From Mycobacterium asiaticum (lineage in GTDB: Bacteria > Actinomycetota > Actinomycetes > Mycobacteriales > Mycobacteriaceae), in assembly GCF_001673315.1 (NCBI RefSeq), contig NZ_LZLQ01000018.1, forward strand, positions 1-55,616: DNA of 55,616 bases, in the 5' to 3' direction. Each line of letters begins with the position of its first letter. Positions within the stretch are counted from its first letter, which is position 1. The position numbers and the translations under genes were made by a program. This document shows positions 40,878 to 49,388 of this stretch, piece after piece. The notes under the pieces are model-generated. The model saw only the letters and a list, made by a program, of their open reading frames with translations. It ran no database searches and had not been told where the DNA came from.

Positions 40878-41897
40878 TCAGATGGTCCCCGCTTCAACGG
40901 CGTCGACAATCCACGGTATGACCTCGTCGAGCATGTCGTCGAGTGTCGTCGTGGCCGAAAAACCGAGCATCTCGGATGTCTTGTGGACGTCCGGTGAGCG
41001 GAGCTGTACGTCGTGCTCGAACGGCGGATCGCTCTCATAACGAAAGGGGGTATCGGGGCGCATCTTGCGCCAGATAACTTCGGCCAGTTCGATCACGGTG
41101 GTGGCCTCGGGAGTGGACAGGTTGAAGTCGTCGTTCAGAGCGGCCGGGTGCTCCATGCATGTACGTATGCCGCGGGCCAGATCCCCACCATAGGTGTAAT
41201 GCCGCACTTGCGTGCCGTCACCGAGGATGCGAAGCGGATCCTGACCTTTTGCAACCTTCTGGATCAAGTCCGGAACAACGTGACTCATCGCGAGCTTGAC
41301 GTTGCCGCTAGGGATTTCACGCCCCCCGATTGCCCGCTGTTCGCCCGTACCCACGCAATTGAAGGGACGAATGATCGTGTAAGGCAGGCCGTACTGCTCG
41401 TAAGCACCGTGCGCGAAATACTCGCACGCCAGTTTCTGAAACCCGTAAGTGCTTGTCGGAGGCGGACATTCGGTGATGTGCTTCTCAGGGGTGGGAAACA
41501 CGCTGGCGTTCTCGAACACCATCGACGAGCTGATCACATTGATTTTCTTCAGCCAGCCCTTTTTGTAAGCGTAGATGGCGGCATCGAAGTGCGCTGCCGC
41601 GATCCGCTCGTTCTCGGCGAGCAGGTCGTAGGCGTACTCGTGGAAATAGGTGATGCCGCCGATTCGGGCTGCGCTGGCCACCATCTGGTCGCAGCCCTCC
41701 ACCAGCCTGAGCATCAGATCTACGTCTTTGACGTCACCCTCGACGAAATGGTAGTTCGGGTGATCGTCATAGCTCTTCTTGACTGGGCCGTACTTCGAAT
41801 AGTTGTCAATCCCTACGACTTCGTGGCCAGCCCGAAGCAACTCGTCGACGACGTAGCCATTGATGAATCCCGCGCTGCCAGTTACCAGAACCTTCAC
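40878..41897 (-). CDS. NAD-dependent nucleotide-sugar epimerase/dehydratase
   Basis: 339 residues, extended SDR family. Rossmann start MKVLVTGSAGFINGYVVDEL, active Ser in VISSSMVFENA and YGFQK (near residue 151) for the Tyr-Lys pair. The cofactor loop reads GSAGFIN, so the third Gly of GxxGxxG is Asn followed by Gly, an unusual form. Family members convert UDP-, GDP- or dTDP-sugars by epimerisation, dehydration or decarboxylation. The start codon overlaps the stop of the upstream dehydrogenase by four bases (41894-41897), a sign of translational coupling and probably of consecutive steps. If the dehydrogenase makes a UDP-uronic acid, this could be its epimerase or decarboxylase; substrate is not shown. 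Confidence 0.88.
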   Translation of the reverse strand: MKVLVTGSAGFINGYVVDELLRAGHEVVGIDNYSKYGPVKKSYDDHPNYHFVEGDVKDVDLMLRLVEGCDQMVASAARIGGITYFHEYAYDLLAENERIAAAHFDAAIYAYKKGWLKKINVISSSMVFENASVFPTPEKHITECPPPTSTYGFQKLACEYFAHGAYEQYGLPYTIIRPFNCVGTGEQRAIGGREIPSGNVKLAMSHVVPDLIQKVAKGQDPLRILGDGTQVRHYTYGGDLARGIRTCMEHPAALNDDFNLSTPEATTVIELAEVIWRKMRPDTPFRYESDPPFEHDVQLRSPDVHKTSEMLGFSATTTLDDMLDEVIPWIVDAVEAGTI

Positions 41898-43150
41898 CGG
41901 GCCGCAGCTCCCATCCCCAGAGTCGCCAATTCGGCTCCATTCAACTCACTGTCAAGCTCACTCACGTCCACACATCCCCAGACATCCTCGACGACTTTGC
42001 CCTGCGGTATGTGCAAACCTCGGTACTCCGAGTGAGGTACTCCGATCACAATCACGTCTGCTCGCCCCACTACGGTATCCAGGGGCAGATAACCCGGACC
42101 ATCCAGGAACGGGTCATGCCTGATGACTTCTTTGGCTTCGAGCAGCAGCAGATGCCATAGCTTGAAGCTCAGCGAGTCGCGAGTGTCGTCGCAGTCCGCC
42201 TTGAAGGTCATGCCGAGGATGCCAACAGTCTTGTCTCGCAGATCAACTCTGCGCTTAAGCATGTTGACGATGAATTGTGGTTGTCCCTCGTTGATCAGCA
42301 TGGCTGAGTGACCCAGCATGAAGTTGTTGTTACTGAACGCCGCCAGTTGCATCGTGTCCTTCAACAGACACGGTCCTGCCGCCAGCCCGGCTCTCGGCAA
42401 GCTGTCGACGCGACCGTTCTTGTAGGTCGCGGCGTGGTGGACGCGGTTAAAATCGAGACCCGCCTCGCGGCAGAGCAGATAAAACTGGTTGGCGACGGCG
42501 AACTGGATGTAGCGGTATCCGTTGCAGAACAGTTTCGCCAGTTCGGCTTCCTGCGGTTCGACCTCGATGATTTCGCTAGTGATGCGTGAGAAGAGGTCAC
42601 GCACGACTCGGATTCCCTCGCTGTCGAATCCGCTGATGATCTGAGGGATCATCCGCAGCTCACGGATAGAATGCCCCTGCGCGATCCGCTCGGGGCAAAA
42701 GGTCACATGAACGCCTATGCCACGCTTTTGAAACAGGTCGTGGACGCGCTGGGTGAGACCTGGGTACACAGTACTTCTGAGCACAAGGGTCTGCTCGTCG
42801 TGAAAGTACGGGCTGATCTCGTTGATAATCCGGAAGAATGTGTGTGCCTGCGGCGTCAGGTACTCGTCTACCGGTGTCCCTACCACGCAGATGACGATGT
42901 CTGCATTTCTTACAATCCAAGAGTCGGTGCTCGCCGAGATGCGACCGGTCGGCAGCAGCCGCTTAAGCAGCTCCTCGGCTCCGTTCTCGATGAAAGGCAT
43001 CTCACCCGCCATGATTGTCTTTAACGCCGCGGCATTGGTGTCCAAGATGTCGACGAGGTAGCCCGCGTCCGCCAAAACCAAGGCCAGCGGTAAGCCGACA
43101 TGCCCGGCGCCCCCGATGATGCAGATTCGCTTGTTGGGTGGATTCGCCAC
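41894..43150 (-). CDS. UDP-glucose/GDP-mannose dehydrogenase family enzyme
   Basis: 418 residues. N-terminal NAD domain RICIIGGAGHVGLPLALVLADAG (start about residue 8), middle-domain Lys-Asn pair in ELAKLFCNGYRYIQF (about 203-217), catalytic Cys about 261 in GPCLLKD and a C-terminal sugar-binding domain (GILGMTFKADCDDTRDS). Such enzymes oxidise a UDP-hexose at C6 in two steps to the uronic acid using two NAD. LOS of some mycobacteria need a UDP-glucose dehydrogenase (UdgL in M. marinum); this gene may be its counterpart, but UDP-N-acetylmannosamine dehydrogenases look alike. First gene of the minus-strand operon that runs to 38032. Confidence 0.9.
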   Translation of the reverse strand: MANPPNKRICIIGGAGHVGLPLALVLADAGYLVDILDTNAAALKTIMAGEMPFIENGAEELLKRLLPTGRISASTDSWIVRNADIVICVVGTPVDEYLTPQAHTFFRIINEISPYFHDEQTLVLRSTVYPGLTQRVHDLFQKRGIGVHVTFCPERIAQGHSIRELRMIPQIISGFDSEGIRVVRDLFSRITSEIIEVEPQEAELAKLFCNGYRYIQFAVANQFYLLCREAGLDFNRVHHAATYKNGRVDSLPRAGLAAGPCLLKDTMQLAAFSNNNFMLGHSAMLINEGQPQFIVNMLKRRVDLRDKTVGILGMTFKADCDDTRDSLSFKLWHLLLLEAKEVIRHDPFLDGPGYLPLDTVVGRADVIVIGVPHSEYRGLHIPQGKVVEDVWGCVDVSELDSELNGAELATLGMGAAAR

Positions 43151-43415
43151 GCGAACCGCCCCTCCCCTCGTTATCCCCGACCCCGCCCTTCGGACGCGAT
43201 CAACTTAGCCCCTGACGCCCAGGGAGACTGTTGGGACGAGCGTACGAGATTGCCACCCGTCGTTGGGACGTTTTTCGGCAAATACGACGACTCAGTTCAC
43301 GCACGAACCGGTGTAGCCGCAGTTAGAGAGGCTGGTCGGCCGGGGCGCCCCACCAAGCCCGTGCCGCGGCCGCATACCATGTCACTTCACCGTCGCAAAC
43401 GCCCAAGGGGATCTT
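43151..43415. promoter_or_regulatory. Divergent intergenic region between two nucleotide-sugar genes
   Basis: 265 bases between the minus-strand dehydrogenase and the plus-strand dehydratase; promoters for both should be here. AAGGGG at 43405-43410 serves as ribosome site for the GTG at 43416. No other motif recognised. Confidence 0.4.
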
Positions 43416-44432
43416 GTGCACTTCCTGGTCACCGGGCACACCGGCTTCAAAGGCCCGTGGCTGACCTTGTTGCTACTCGGGCGCGGCAACCAGGTTTCTG
43501 GACTGGCTCTCAATCCACCTGACGGCGGCCTCTTCGACCGGGCCGGACTTGCCGACCTACTCGCAGCCGACTACCGAGTAGACGTCCGCGATGCCGCAGC
43601 CACATGCGCAGCAATTCGCGAGTTGGCTCCTGACGTCGTGGTGCACATGGCCGCCCAATCGTTGGTTCGCGAGTCCTATCGCAACCCACGCTTCACCTAC
43701 GAAACCAATGCCATGGGCACTATGAACGTCCTCGAGGCGGTCGGCGCCACTCCTTCAGTGCGCGCGCACGTCGTGATCACCACCGACAAGGTTTACCGGA
43801 ACGTCGACCAAGAAGCCGGCTACGTCGAGACCGACCCACTCGGAGGCGACGATCCGTACAGCGCATCCAAGGCGATGGCCGATCTGCTCACCCAATCCTG
43901 GATCCGCAGCTATCCCGGCTGCCCCACCGCGATCGCCCGCGGCGGCAACGTAATCGGCGGTGGGGACGTGAGCCCCGAGCGCCTGATGCCTGACTTGGTG
44001 CGCGCCTATGCAAAGGGCCACGCACCTTTGCTGCGGTTTCCCCGCGCGGTACGACCGTGGCAACACGTGCTCGATTGCCTCAACGGTTACCTCACCATTA
44101 CCGACGCGCTGCTGGCTGGATCAGGCCAGGGCCAATGGAACATCGGACCCGGCCGGGACAGTTTCGTCGAGGTCGGCCAGGTCGCCACCCTGGCCGCCGA
44201 CCTCTGGGGCGGCGGCGCTCACTGGGAGAAGCAGCCTGGCGACCATCCCCACGAAGCAAATCTTTTGGCCCTCGACGCCACCAAAGCGCAACAGGAACTT
44301 GGCTGGCACAACCGACTGGGCTTCCGCGATGCCGTCGGCTGGACCATCGACTGGGAACAGCGCGTTCACGACGGCGCCGGCCCCCTCGACGTAACCCGCG
44401 AGCAAATCGAGGCATTTGAAAACCTGATTTGA
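43416..44432 (+). CDS. CDP-glucose 4,6-dehydratase-like SDR enzyme
   Basis: 338 residues from GTG 43416 with AAGGGG five bases before. Rossmann motif VTGHTGFKGPWLTLLL is the form with Lys-Gly-x-Trp seen in CDP-glucose 4,6-dehydratases (RfbG). VVITTDKVYRN gives the active Thr/Asp/Lys, and YSASKAMADLL the Tyr148-Lys152 pair. GNVIGGGDVSPERLMPDLVR and FPRAVRPWQHVLDCLNGYL are also family blocks. The product, CDP-4-keto-6-deoxyglucose, leads to 3,6-dideoxy or branched sugars; caryophyllose-type branched sugars occur in some LOS. A CDP-glucose-forming nucleotidyltransferase is not seen in this window. Dodecin follows after 26 bases. Confidence 0.9.
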   Translation: MHFLVTGHTGFKGPWLTLLLLGRGNQVSGLALNPPDGGLFDRAGLADLLAADYRVDVRDAAATCAAIRELAPDVVVHMAAQSLVRESYRNPRFTYETNAMGTMNVLEAVGATPSVRAHVVITTDKVYRNVDQEAGYVETDPLGGDDPYSASKAMADLLTQSWIRSYPGCPTAIARGGNVIGGGDVSPERLMPDLVRAYAKGHAPLLRFPRAVRPWQHVLDCLNGYLTITDALLAGSGQGQWNIGPGRDSFVEVGQVATLAADLWGGGAHWEKQPGDHPHEANLLALDATKAQQELGWHNRLGFRDAVGWTIDWEQRVHDGAGPLDVTREQIEAFENLI

Positions 44433-44458
44433 AGACCCGCGATCAAAGGAGAAAGCCC

Positions 44459-44671
44459 ATGAGCAACCACACCTACCGCGTGATCGAGATCGTCGGAACT
44501 TCACCCGACGGGGTTGACGCCGCAATCAAAAGCGGCTTGGCCCGCGCATCGGACACGATGCGCAACATCGACTGGTTCGAAGTGCAGTCCGTTCGCGGCC
44601 ACCTGGTAGACGGCAGCGTCGCGCACTACCAGGTGAGCATGAAAGTCGGCTTCCGCCTGGAAGATTCGTAG
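44459..44671 (+). CDS. Dodecin (Rv1498A-like flavin-binding protein)
   Basis: 70 residues from ATG 44459 with AAAGGAGAAA upstream; the open frame begins ten codons earlier but that lacks a ribosome site. The sequence SNHTYRVIEIVGTSPDGVD and IDWFEVQSVRGHLVDG are typical of dodecins, small dodecameric proteins that store FMN/FAD or bind CoA. The Trp in IDWFEV is the residue that stacks on the flavin. Same neighbour (lipL) as Rv1498A in M. tuberculosis. The eight-base gap to lipL leaves no room for a separate terminator. Confidence 0.95.
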   Translation: MSNHTYRVIEIVGTSPDGVDAAIKSGLARASDTMRNIDWFEVQSVRGHLVDGSVAHYQVSMKVGFRLEDS

Positions 44672-44679
44672 GTCCGGCG

Positions 44680-45966
44680 CTACCCCGCGACGGCCCCTGG
44701 CTCCGAGAACGGTGCGCCCAGCCCGTGCACCGGCCGGTAGCCTCGCTTGCGCGCCTTGGCGGCGGCGTCGCGGATCAGCTTGTACAGCCCGACGAAGGCG
44801 GCGTGGTCGGTCAGCGTCAACGGTGTGAGCAACCGGTTGTGCACCACTGCGAAGGCCAGCCCGGTTTCCGGGTCGGTCCACCCCACCGATCCGCCCAGCC
44901 CCACGTGACCAAATCCGGGCATCACATTCTTCAGGGGCAGCGCGTGGTAGCCGAGGTGGAATGCCATCGGTACGAAGATATTCCGGTCCCGCTGAATGAT
45001 CCGCTCCCCCGTCAGGCCGCTCACCAGGCGCCGGGACAGGAACTGCGTACCGTCGACCTCGCCGCCGTTGGCGATCGCGCCGTACATCCGGGCCAGCGCT
45101 CGGGCCGTCACCACCCCGTTGGCGGCGGGGATCTCGGCGTCCAGCATGGCCATGTTGCCCTGGACGGCCGCGATGACACCCGGGAAGTACATGGACCGGT
45201 ACCCGCCGGAAAAATAGTTCGCCACTTTCTGCACCGCCCCGGTCAGGATCGGATTGGCGGCGAGGTCCTGCGGCATGATGATTTCGGCTGCGCGGGTCGG
45301 TGATTCGGCTGGCGGACGACCCAGGTGGATACCGTCGGTGCCCAGCGGTTCGGCCAGTTCCTCCCGGAAAAGCACCCGCATGTCCTTGCCGGTGACTGCC
45401 CGGGCCAGCCCGGACATCAGCCAGCCGAACGTCAGCGCGTGATAGGCCGGCTTGCCCAGCAGCCGTCCCGGCGACGCGGCGGCCAACCGTTCCTCCATCA
45501 GGACGTGGTCGAGCAGCTCCTCCTGGGTGGCCCCACGCAGACCCGATAGCCCTGCGGTGTGCTTCATCACCTCGCGCACGGTCATCTTCGCCTTGCCGTT
45601 GGCGGCGAAGGAATGCCAGTACTCGGCTACCGGCGCGTCGTAGTCGATCAGGTCGCGGTCGGCCAGGCGGTGAATGACAGTGGCCGCCATTCCCTTGGTC
45701 GCAGAGAACACCATCGGCGCGTGGTCCGCCGACCAGGGGATCCGTCCGTGCCGGTCGGCCCACCCCTTCCACACATCGACGACGGGTTGACCGTCGAGAT
45801 AGACCGCTAAAGCTCCGCCGCCGAGGCGGCTACCAGGGAACATGGTCGAAAAAGCACGAATGACGCATGCAAAGTGGGAGTCCGCGGCGCCGAACACACC
45901 ATGCCCTGCGTCAGGGGCATCGTGAGAAGGGGCAGCGCGGCGATCGACTCCGATGTCTACCGTCAC
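44680..45966 (-). CDS. lipL: LipL-like serine beta-lactamase-fold esterase
   Basis: 428 residues, family of class C beta-lactamase-type esterases. The SxxK motif is FSATKGMAA with Ser88 and Lys91; the second-motif Tyr is probably in KPAYHALTFGW (near 157), and the late GHVGLGGSVGWTD block is the usual C-terminal motif. M. tuberculosis LipL (Rv1497), in the same place, hydrolyses short-chain esters. No signal peptide is evident. It is convergent with dodecin and lies upstream of no gene in its direction, so it is probably monocistronic. Confidence 0.93.
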   Translation of the reverse strand: MTVDIGVDRRAAPSHDAPDAGHGVFGAADSHFACVIRAFSTMFPGSRLGGGALAVYLDGQPVVDVWKGWADRHGRIPWSADHAPMVFSATKGMAATVIHRLADRDLIDYDAPVAEYWHSFAANGKAKMTVREVMKHTAGLSGLRGATQEELLDHVLMEERLAAASPGRLLGKPAYHALTFGWLMSGLARAVTGKDMRVLFREELAEPLGTDGIHLGRPPAESPTRAAEIIMPQDLAANPILTGAVQKVANYFSGGYRSMYFPGVIAAVQGNMAMLDAEIPAANGVVTARALARMYGAIANGGEVDGTQFLSRRLVSGLTGERIIQRDRNIFVPMAFHLGYHALPLKNVMPGFGHVGLGGSVGWTDPETGLAFAVVHNRLLTPLTLTDHAAFVGLYKLIRDAAAKARKRGYRPVHGLGAPFSEPGAVAG

Positions 45967-46029
45967 ACTTCGAATTTACTTGCCTGTCACCAGCGGGCAC
46001 TGGCAAACCAAGATTAAGTTACCTAACCG

Positions 46030-47001
46030 TTAGGAATTTGCTATCTCAAGTATTTGCTGGGCGGCTAAGGCCGGGGTCAGCTCGCCGTCTCGGACCTGAC
46101 GCTCGACATCCTTGCGGATCCGGCGCACCTCCGGGTTCGACACCACCCGGTCCAGCACTGCGTCGCGAACCATCTGCCAGGTCCAGTCCACTTGCTGATC
46201 GCGTCGACGCGCCTCGAACCGTCCGGCCTCGGTGAGCACCCGACGGTGTTTTTCGACGGTCTCCCACAGTTCGGTCAGGCCGGTCCCCTCCGTCGCGCTC
46301 ATCGTCAAAACGGGTGGCCGCCAGAGTGTTTCGCGAGGATAGATCAGCCTGATCGCTCCGGACAGCTCACGGGCGGCCACCCGCGCATCCTTGAGGTGCG
46401 CACCGTCGGCCTTGTTGACCACGACGATGTCGGCGAGTTCGAGCACACCTTTCTTGATGCCCTGCAACTGATCCCCGGTGCGGGCCAGGGTCAGCAGGAC
46501 GAAAGTATCGACCATATTGGCCACCGCGACTTCGGACTGCCCGACGCCGACCGTTTCGATCAGGATCACGTCAAAACCCGCTGCCTCCAACAGGACCACT
46601 GTCTCCCTGGTGGCCTTTGCTACCCCACCGAGCGTCCCCGACGTCGGGGATGGCCTGATGTAGGCGTCGGGGTGAATCGCCAGGCGGGCCATCCGGGTTT
46701 TGTCACCCAGGATTGAGCCGCCGGTGCGCGTCGACGAGGGGTCGACGGCCAGCACCGCCACCTTGTGACCCTGGTCGATGAGGTGCATGCCGAGCGCCTC
46801 GATACTGGTGGATTTGCCCACCCCGGGCACCCCGGTGATGCCCACCCGGTGGGCGTTGCCGGCGTCGGGCAGCAGCGTCAGTAGTAGCTGCTGGGCCCGT
46901 TCCCGGTGGTCGGCGCGGGTGGATTCCAGCATTGTGATGGCCCGTGGCAACGCAGCACGGTCGCCGCTGCGGATCGCTTCGGCTAGGTTCTCGACCTTCA
47001 T
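46030..47001 (-). CDS. meaB: MeaB/ArgK GTPase, methylmalonyl-CoA mutase chaperone
   Basis: About 323 residues from ATG 47001, which has GGTGAG eight bases upstream; ATG 47055 would add 18 residues with no good ribosome site. G-protein motifs: Walker A GVPGVGKST, switch/Walker B ETVGVGQSE, NKAD for guanine, plus GGVAKATRE. MeaB loads and protects the B12 cofactor of methylmalonyl-CoA mutase. It is immediately downstream of mutB in the same direction. In M. tuberculosis the mazE4-mazF4 genes sit between mutB and this gene; here the gap is under 90 bases and they are absent. Ends with the family tail LTPALAAQQILEIA. Confidence 0.94.
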   Translation of the reverse strand: MKVENLAEAIRSGDRAALPRAITMLESTRADHRERAQQLLLTLLPDAGNAHRVGITGVPGVGKSTSIEALGMHLIDQGHKVAVLAVDPSSTRTGGSILGDKTRMARLAIHPDAYIRPSPTSGTLGGVAKATRETVVLLEAAGFDVILIETVGVGQSEVAVANMVDTFVLLTLARTGDQLQGIKKGVLELADIVVVNKADGAHLKDARVAARELSGAIRLIYPRETLWRPPVLTMSATEGTGLTELWETVEKHRRVLTEAGRFEARRRDQQVDWTWQMVRDAVLDRVVSNPEVRRIRKDVERQVRDGELTPALAAQQILEIANS

Positions 47002-47090
47002 CGGGCGGTTCTCACCGCGACACTGCATCCCTGCACAGGACACGCCGCACGGCATGTGCCAGTTTTCAGTCTCGACGCAACCATCGGCGG

Positions 47091-49385
47091 CTAGCTCAGG
47101 TCGTACCCGAGTCGCTCGGCGAGCTTTTCCAGCAAGCCGACCGCCGCTTCGGCGATAACGGTCCCGGGCGGGAAGATTGCGGCCGCCCCGGCCTCGTACA
47201 GCTCGTCGAAGTCACCAGGCGGGATGACGCCGCCCACCACGACCATGATGTCGGAGCGGCCCACCTCGGCAAGCGCGTCACGCAGCGCCGGGACGAGGGT
47301 GAGATGCCCTGCCGCCAACGAGGACACCCCCACGACGTGCACGTCGTTGTCGGCGGCCTGCCGCGCGACCTCTTCGGGAGTAGAGAACAGCGACCCGACG
47401 TCGACGTCGAACCCGATGTCGGCGAATGCGGTGGCAATCACCTTCTGGCCGCGGTCGTGACCGTCCTGCCCCATCTTGGCAACCAGAATTCTGGGCCGGC
47501 GACCGTCGGCTTCGGCGAACTTCTCGACGAGTTCGGTTGCTTTGGACAACCCGGTGATGTTGGACCCTCCCTGAATTTCGTCCCGGTAGACACCGGCGAT
47601 GGTCCGAATCTCGGCTTGGTGCCGGCCATAAACCTTTTCCAGGGCATCCGAGATCTCCCCCACCGTCGCCTTGGCCCGGGCCGCGTTAATGGCCAGCGCC
47701 ATCAAATTGTTGCCCAGACCGTCGTCTCCGGCGGGACCCTGCGCAGCGGCCGCGCGGCTGAGTTCGGCCAGGGCGGCCTCCACCTCAGCCTTATCCCGGC
47801 TTTCCCGCAGCTCTTTGAGTTTGGCCAGTTGCTCGGCGCGCACCCGGCTGTTCTCGACCTTCAGCACTTCGATCTCTTGGTCTTCGACCACCTGATACTT
47901 GTTGACGCCGATCACCGGTTGCTGACCCGAATCGATGCGCGCCTGAGTCCGGGCGGCCGCTTCCTCAATGCGCAGCTTGGGAATACCGTCGCTGATCGCT
48001 TGGGCCATGCCGCCGTGCTCGGCGACTTCCTCGATGTGTGCGCGTGCCCGCTGCGCCAGTTGGTGAGTCAGCCATTCCACGTAATACGAACCCGCCCACG
48101 GATCGATCGGTCGGGTGGTACCGGACTCCTGCTGCAGCACCAGCTGAGTGTTCCGCGCGATGCGGGCGGAGAAATCGGTGGGCAATGCCAGTGCCTCGTC
48201 AAGTGCGTTGGTGTGCAACGACTGCGTGTGCCCTTGGGTAGCGGCCATCGCTTCGATGCAGGTGCGGGCGACGTTGTTGAAAACGTCCTGAGCCGTGAGC
48301 GACCAGCCCGAGGTCTGCGAATGTGTGCGCAACGACAGCGATTTGGCGTTCTTGGGGTCGAATTCGGCGACCAGCTCGCTCCACAGCAGCCGCCCCGCCC
48401 GCAGTTTGGCCACCTCCATGAAGAAGTTCATTCCGATGCCCCAGAAGAACGATAGTCGCGGCGCGAACTTGTCGATGTCCAAGCCGGCGTCCAAGCCCGC
48501 TTTGATGTACTCGACACCGTCGGCCAACGTGTAGGCCAGCTCCAAATCCGCTGTAGCACCGGCTTCTTGGATGTGGTAGCCGGAGATCGAGATGGAGTTG
48601 AACTTCGGCATCTTGGCGCTGGTGTAGGCGAAGATGTCGGAGATGATCCGCATGGACGGCTGCGGCGGGTAGATATAGGTGTTGCGGACCATGAACTCTT
48701 TGAGGATGTCATTCTGGATGGTGCCGGCCAGCTTCTCCGGCGGCACCCCCTGCTCCTCGGCGGCAACCACGTACAGCGCCAGGATCGGCAACACGGCGCC
48801 GTTCATCGTCATCGACACCGACACCGTCGACAGGTCGATACCGTCGAACAGCTGGCGCATGTCGAGAATGGAATCGATTGCCACGCCGGCCATTCCGACA
48901 TCGCCCTGAACGCGGGGATGGTCGGAGTCGTAGCCGCGGTGGGTGGCCAGGTCGAAAGCCACCGACAAGCCCTTCTGGCCGGCAGCCAGGTTGCGGCGGT
49001 AAAACGCGTTGGACTCCGCGGCTGTGGAGAACCCGGCGTACTGCCGAATGGTCCAAGGCTGGTTGACATACATCGTCGGATAGGGACCCCGCAGGAAGGG
49101 GGGCTCACCCGGGAAGGTGTGCAGCGGGTAACCGTCCTCACCTGCCGCCGCACGGTCTGAACCGATGTACACCGGCTTGACGTCGATGCCTTCGGGTGTC
49201 TGCCACTGCAAGTCGTCCGGTGAGTACCAGTGCGCCTTGGCGGCGGCGGTGATGTGCTCTTGCACCGCGCCTTCGGTGGGCGGTTCGGTGGCCCGTTCGC
49301 TGTGCAGCGCAATGTCGGCGAAACTGCCAATCAGGGTTGGGACGGTTTCCGGAGCCGGATTGCCGGCGACATCATGTACCGTCAT
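47091..49385 (-). CDS. mutB: Methylmalonyl-CoA mutase large subunit
   Basis: 764 residues. TIM-barrel substrate domain with [20 protein letters not shown] and [16 protein letters not shown] in the first 200 residues, and the C-terminal B12 domain with GQDGHDRG (cobalt-ligating His about 643) and [10 protein letters not shown]. It interconverts succinyl-CoA and methylmalonyl-CoA with adenosylcobalamin. Starts three bases after the mutA stop and precedes meaB, so mutA-mutB-meaB is one operon. It can supply methylmalonyl-CoA to the methyl-branched-lipid synthases at the window start, or drain propionyl-CoA. Confidence 0.97.
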   Translation of the reverse strand: MTVHDVAGNPAPETVPTLIGSFADIALHSERATEPPTEGAVQEHITAAAKAHWYSPDDLQWQTPEGIDVKPVYIGSDRAAAGEDGYPLHTFPGEPPFLRGPYPTMYVNQPWTIRQYAGFSTAAESNAFYRRNLAAGQKGLSVAFDLATHRGYDSDHPRVQGDVGMAGVAIDSILDMRQLFDGIDLSTVSVSMTMNGAVLPILALYVVAAEEQGVPPEKLAGTIQNDILKEFMVRNTYIYPPQPSMRIISDIFAYTSAKMPKFNSISISGYHIQEAGATADLELAYTLADGVEYIKAGLDAGLDIDKFAPRLSFFWGIGMNFFMEVAKLRAGRLLWSELVAEFDPKNAKSLSLRTHSQTSGWSLTAQDVFNNVARTCIEAMAATQGHTQSLHTNALDEALALPTDFSARIARNTQLVLQQESGTTRPIDPWAGSYYVEWLTHQLAQRARAHIEEVAEHGGMAQAISDGIPKLRIEEAAARTQARIDSGQQPVIGVNKYQVVEDQEIEVLKVENSRVRAEQLAKLKELRESRDKAEVEAALAELSRAAAAQGPAGDDGLGNNLMALAINAARAKATVGEISDALEKVYGRHQAEIRTIAGVYRDEIQGGSNITGLSKATELVEKFAEADGRRPRILVAKMGQDGHDRGQKVIATAFADIGFDVDVGSLFSTPEEVARQAADNDVHVVGVSSLAAGHLTLVPALRDALAEVGRSDIMVVVGGVIPPGDFDELYEAGAAAIFPPGTVIAEAAVGLLEKLAERLGYDLS

Positions 49386-49388
49386 TGT

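Noticed and set aside
41013..42035. 340-residue plus-strand open frame opposite the epimerase
   Set aside because: No domain signature; the minus strand has intact SDR and dehydrogenase motifs with an ATGA overlap.
47002..47090. Toxin-antitoxin genes (mazEF4) between mutB and meaB
   Set aside because: The gap is under 90 bases, too short for either gene.
46944..48455. 503-residue plus-strand open frame opposite mutB/meaB
   Set aside because: Shadow of mutB; mutB and meaB motifs are unambiguous on the other strand.
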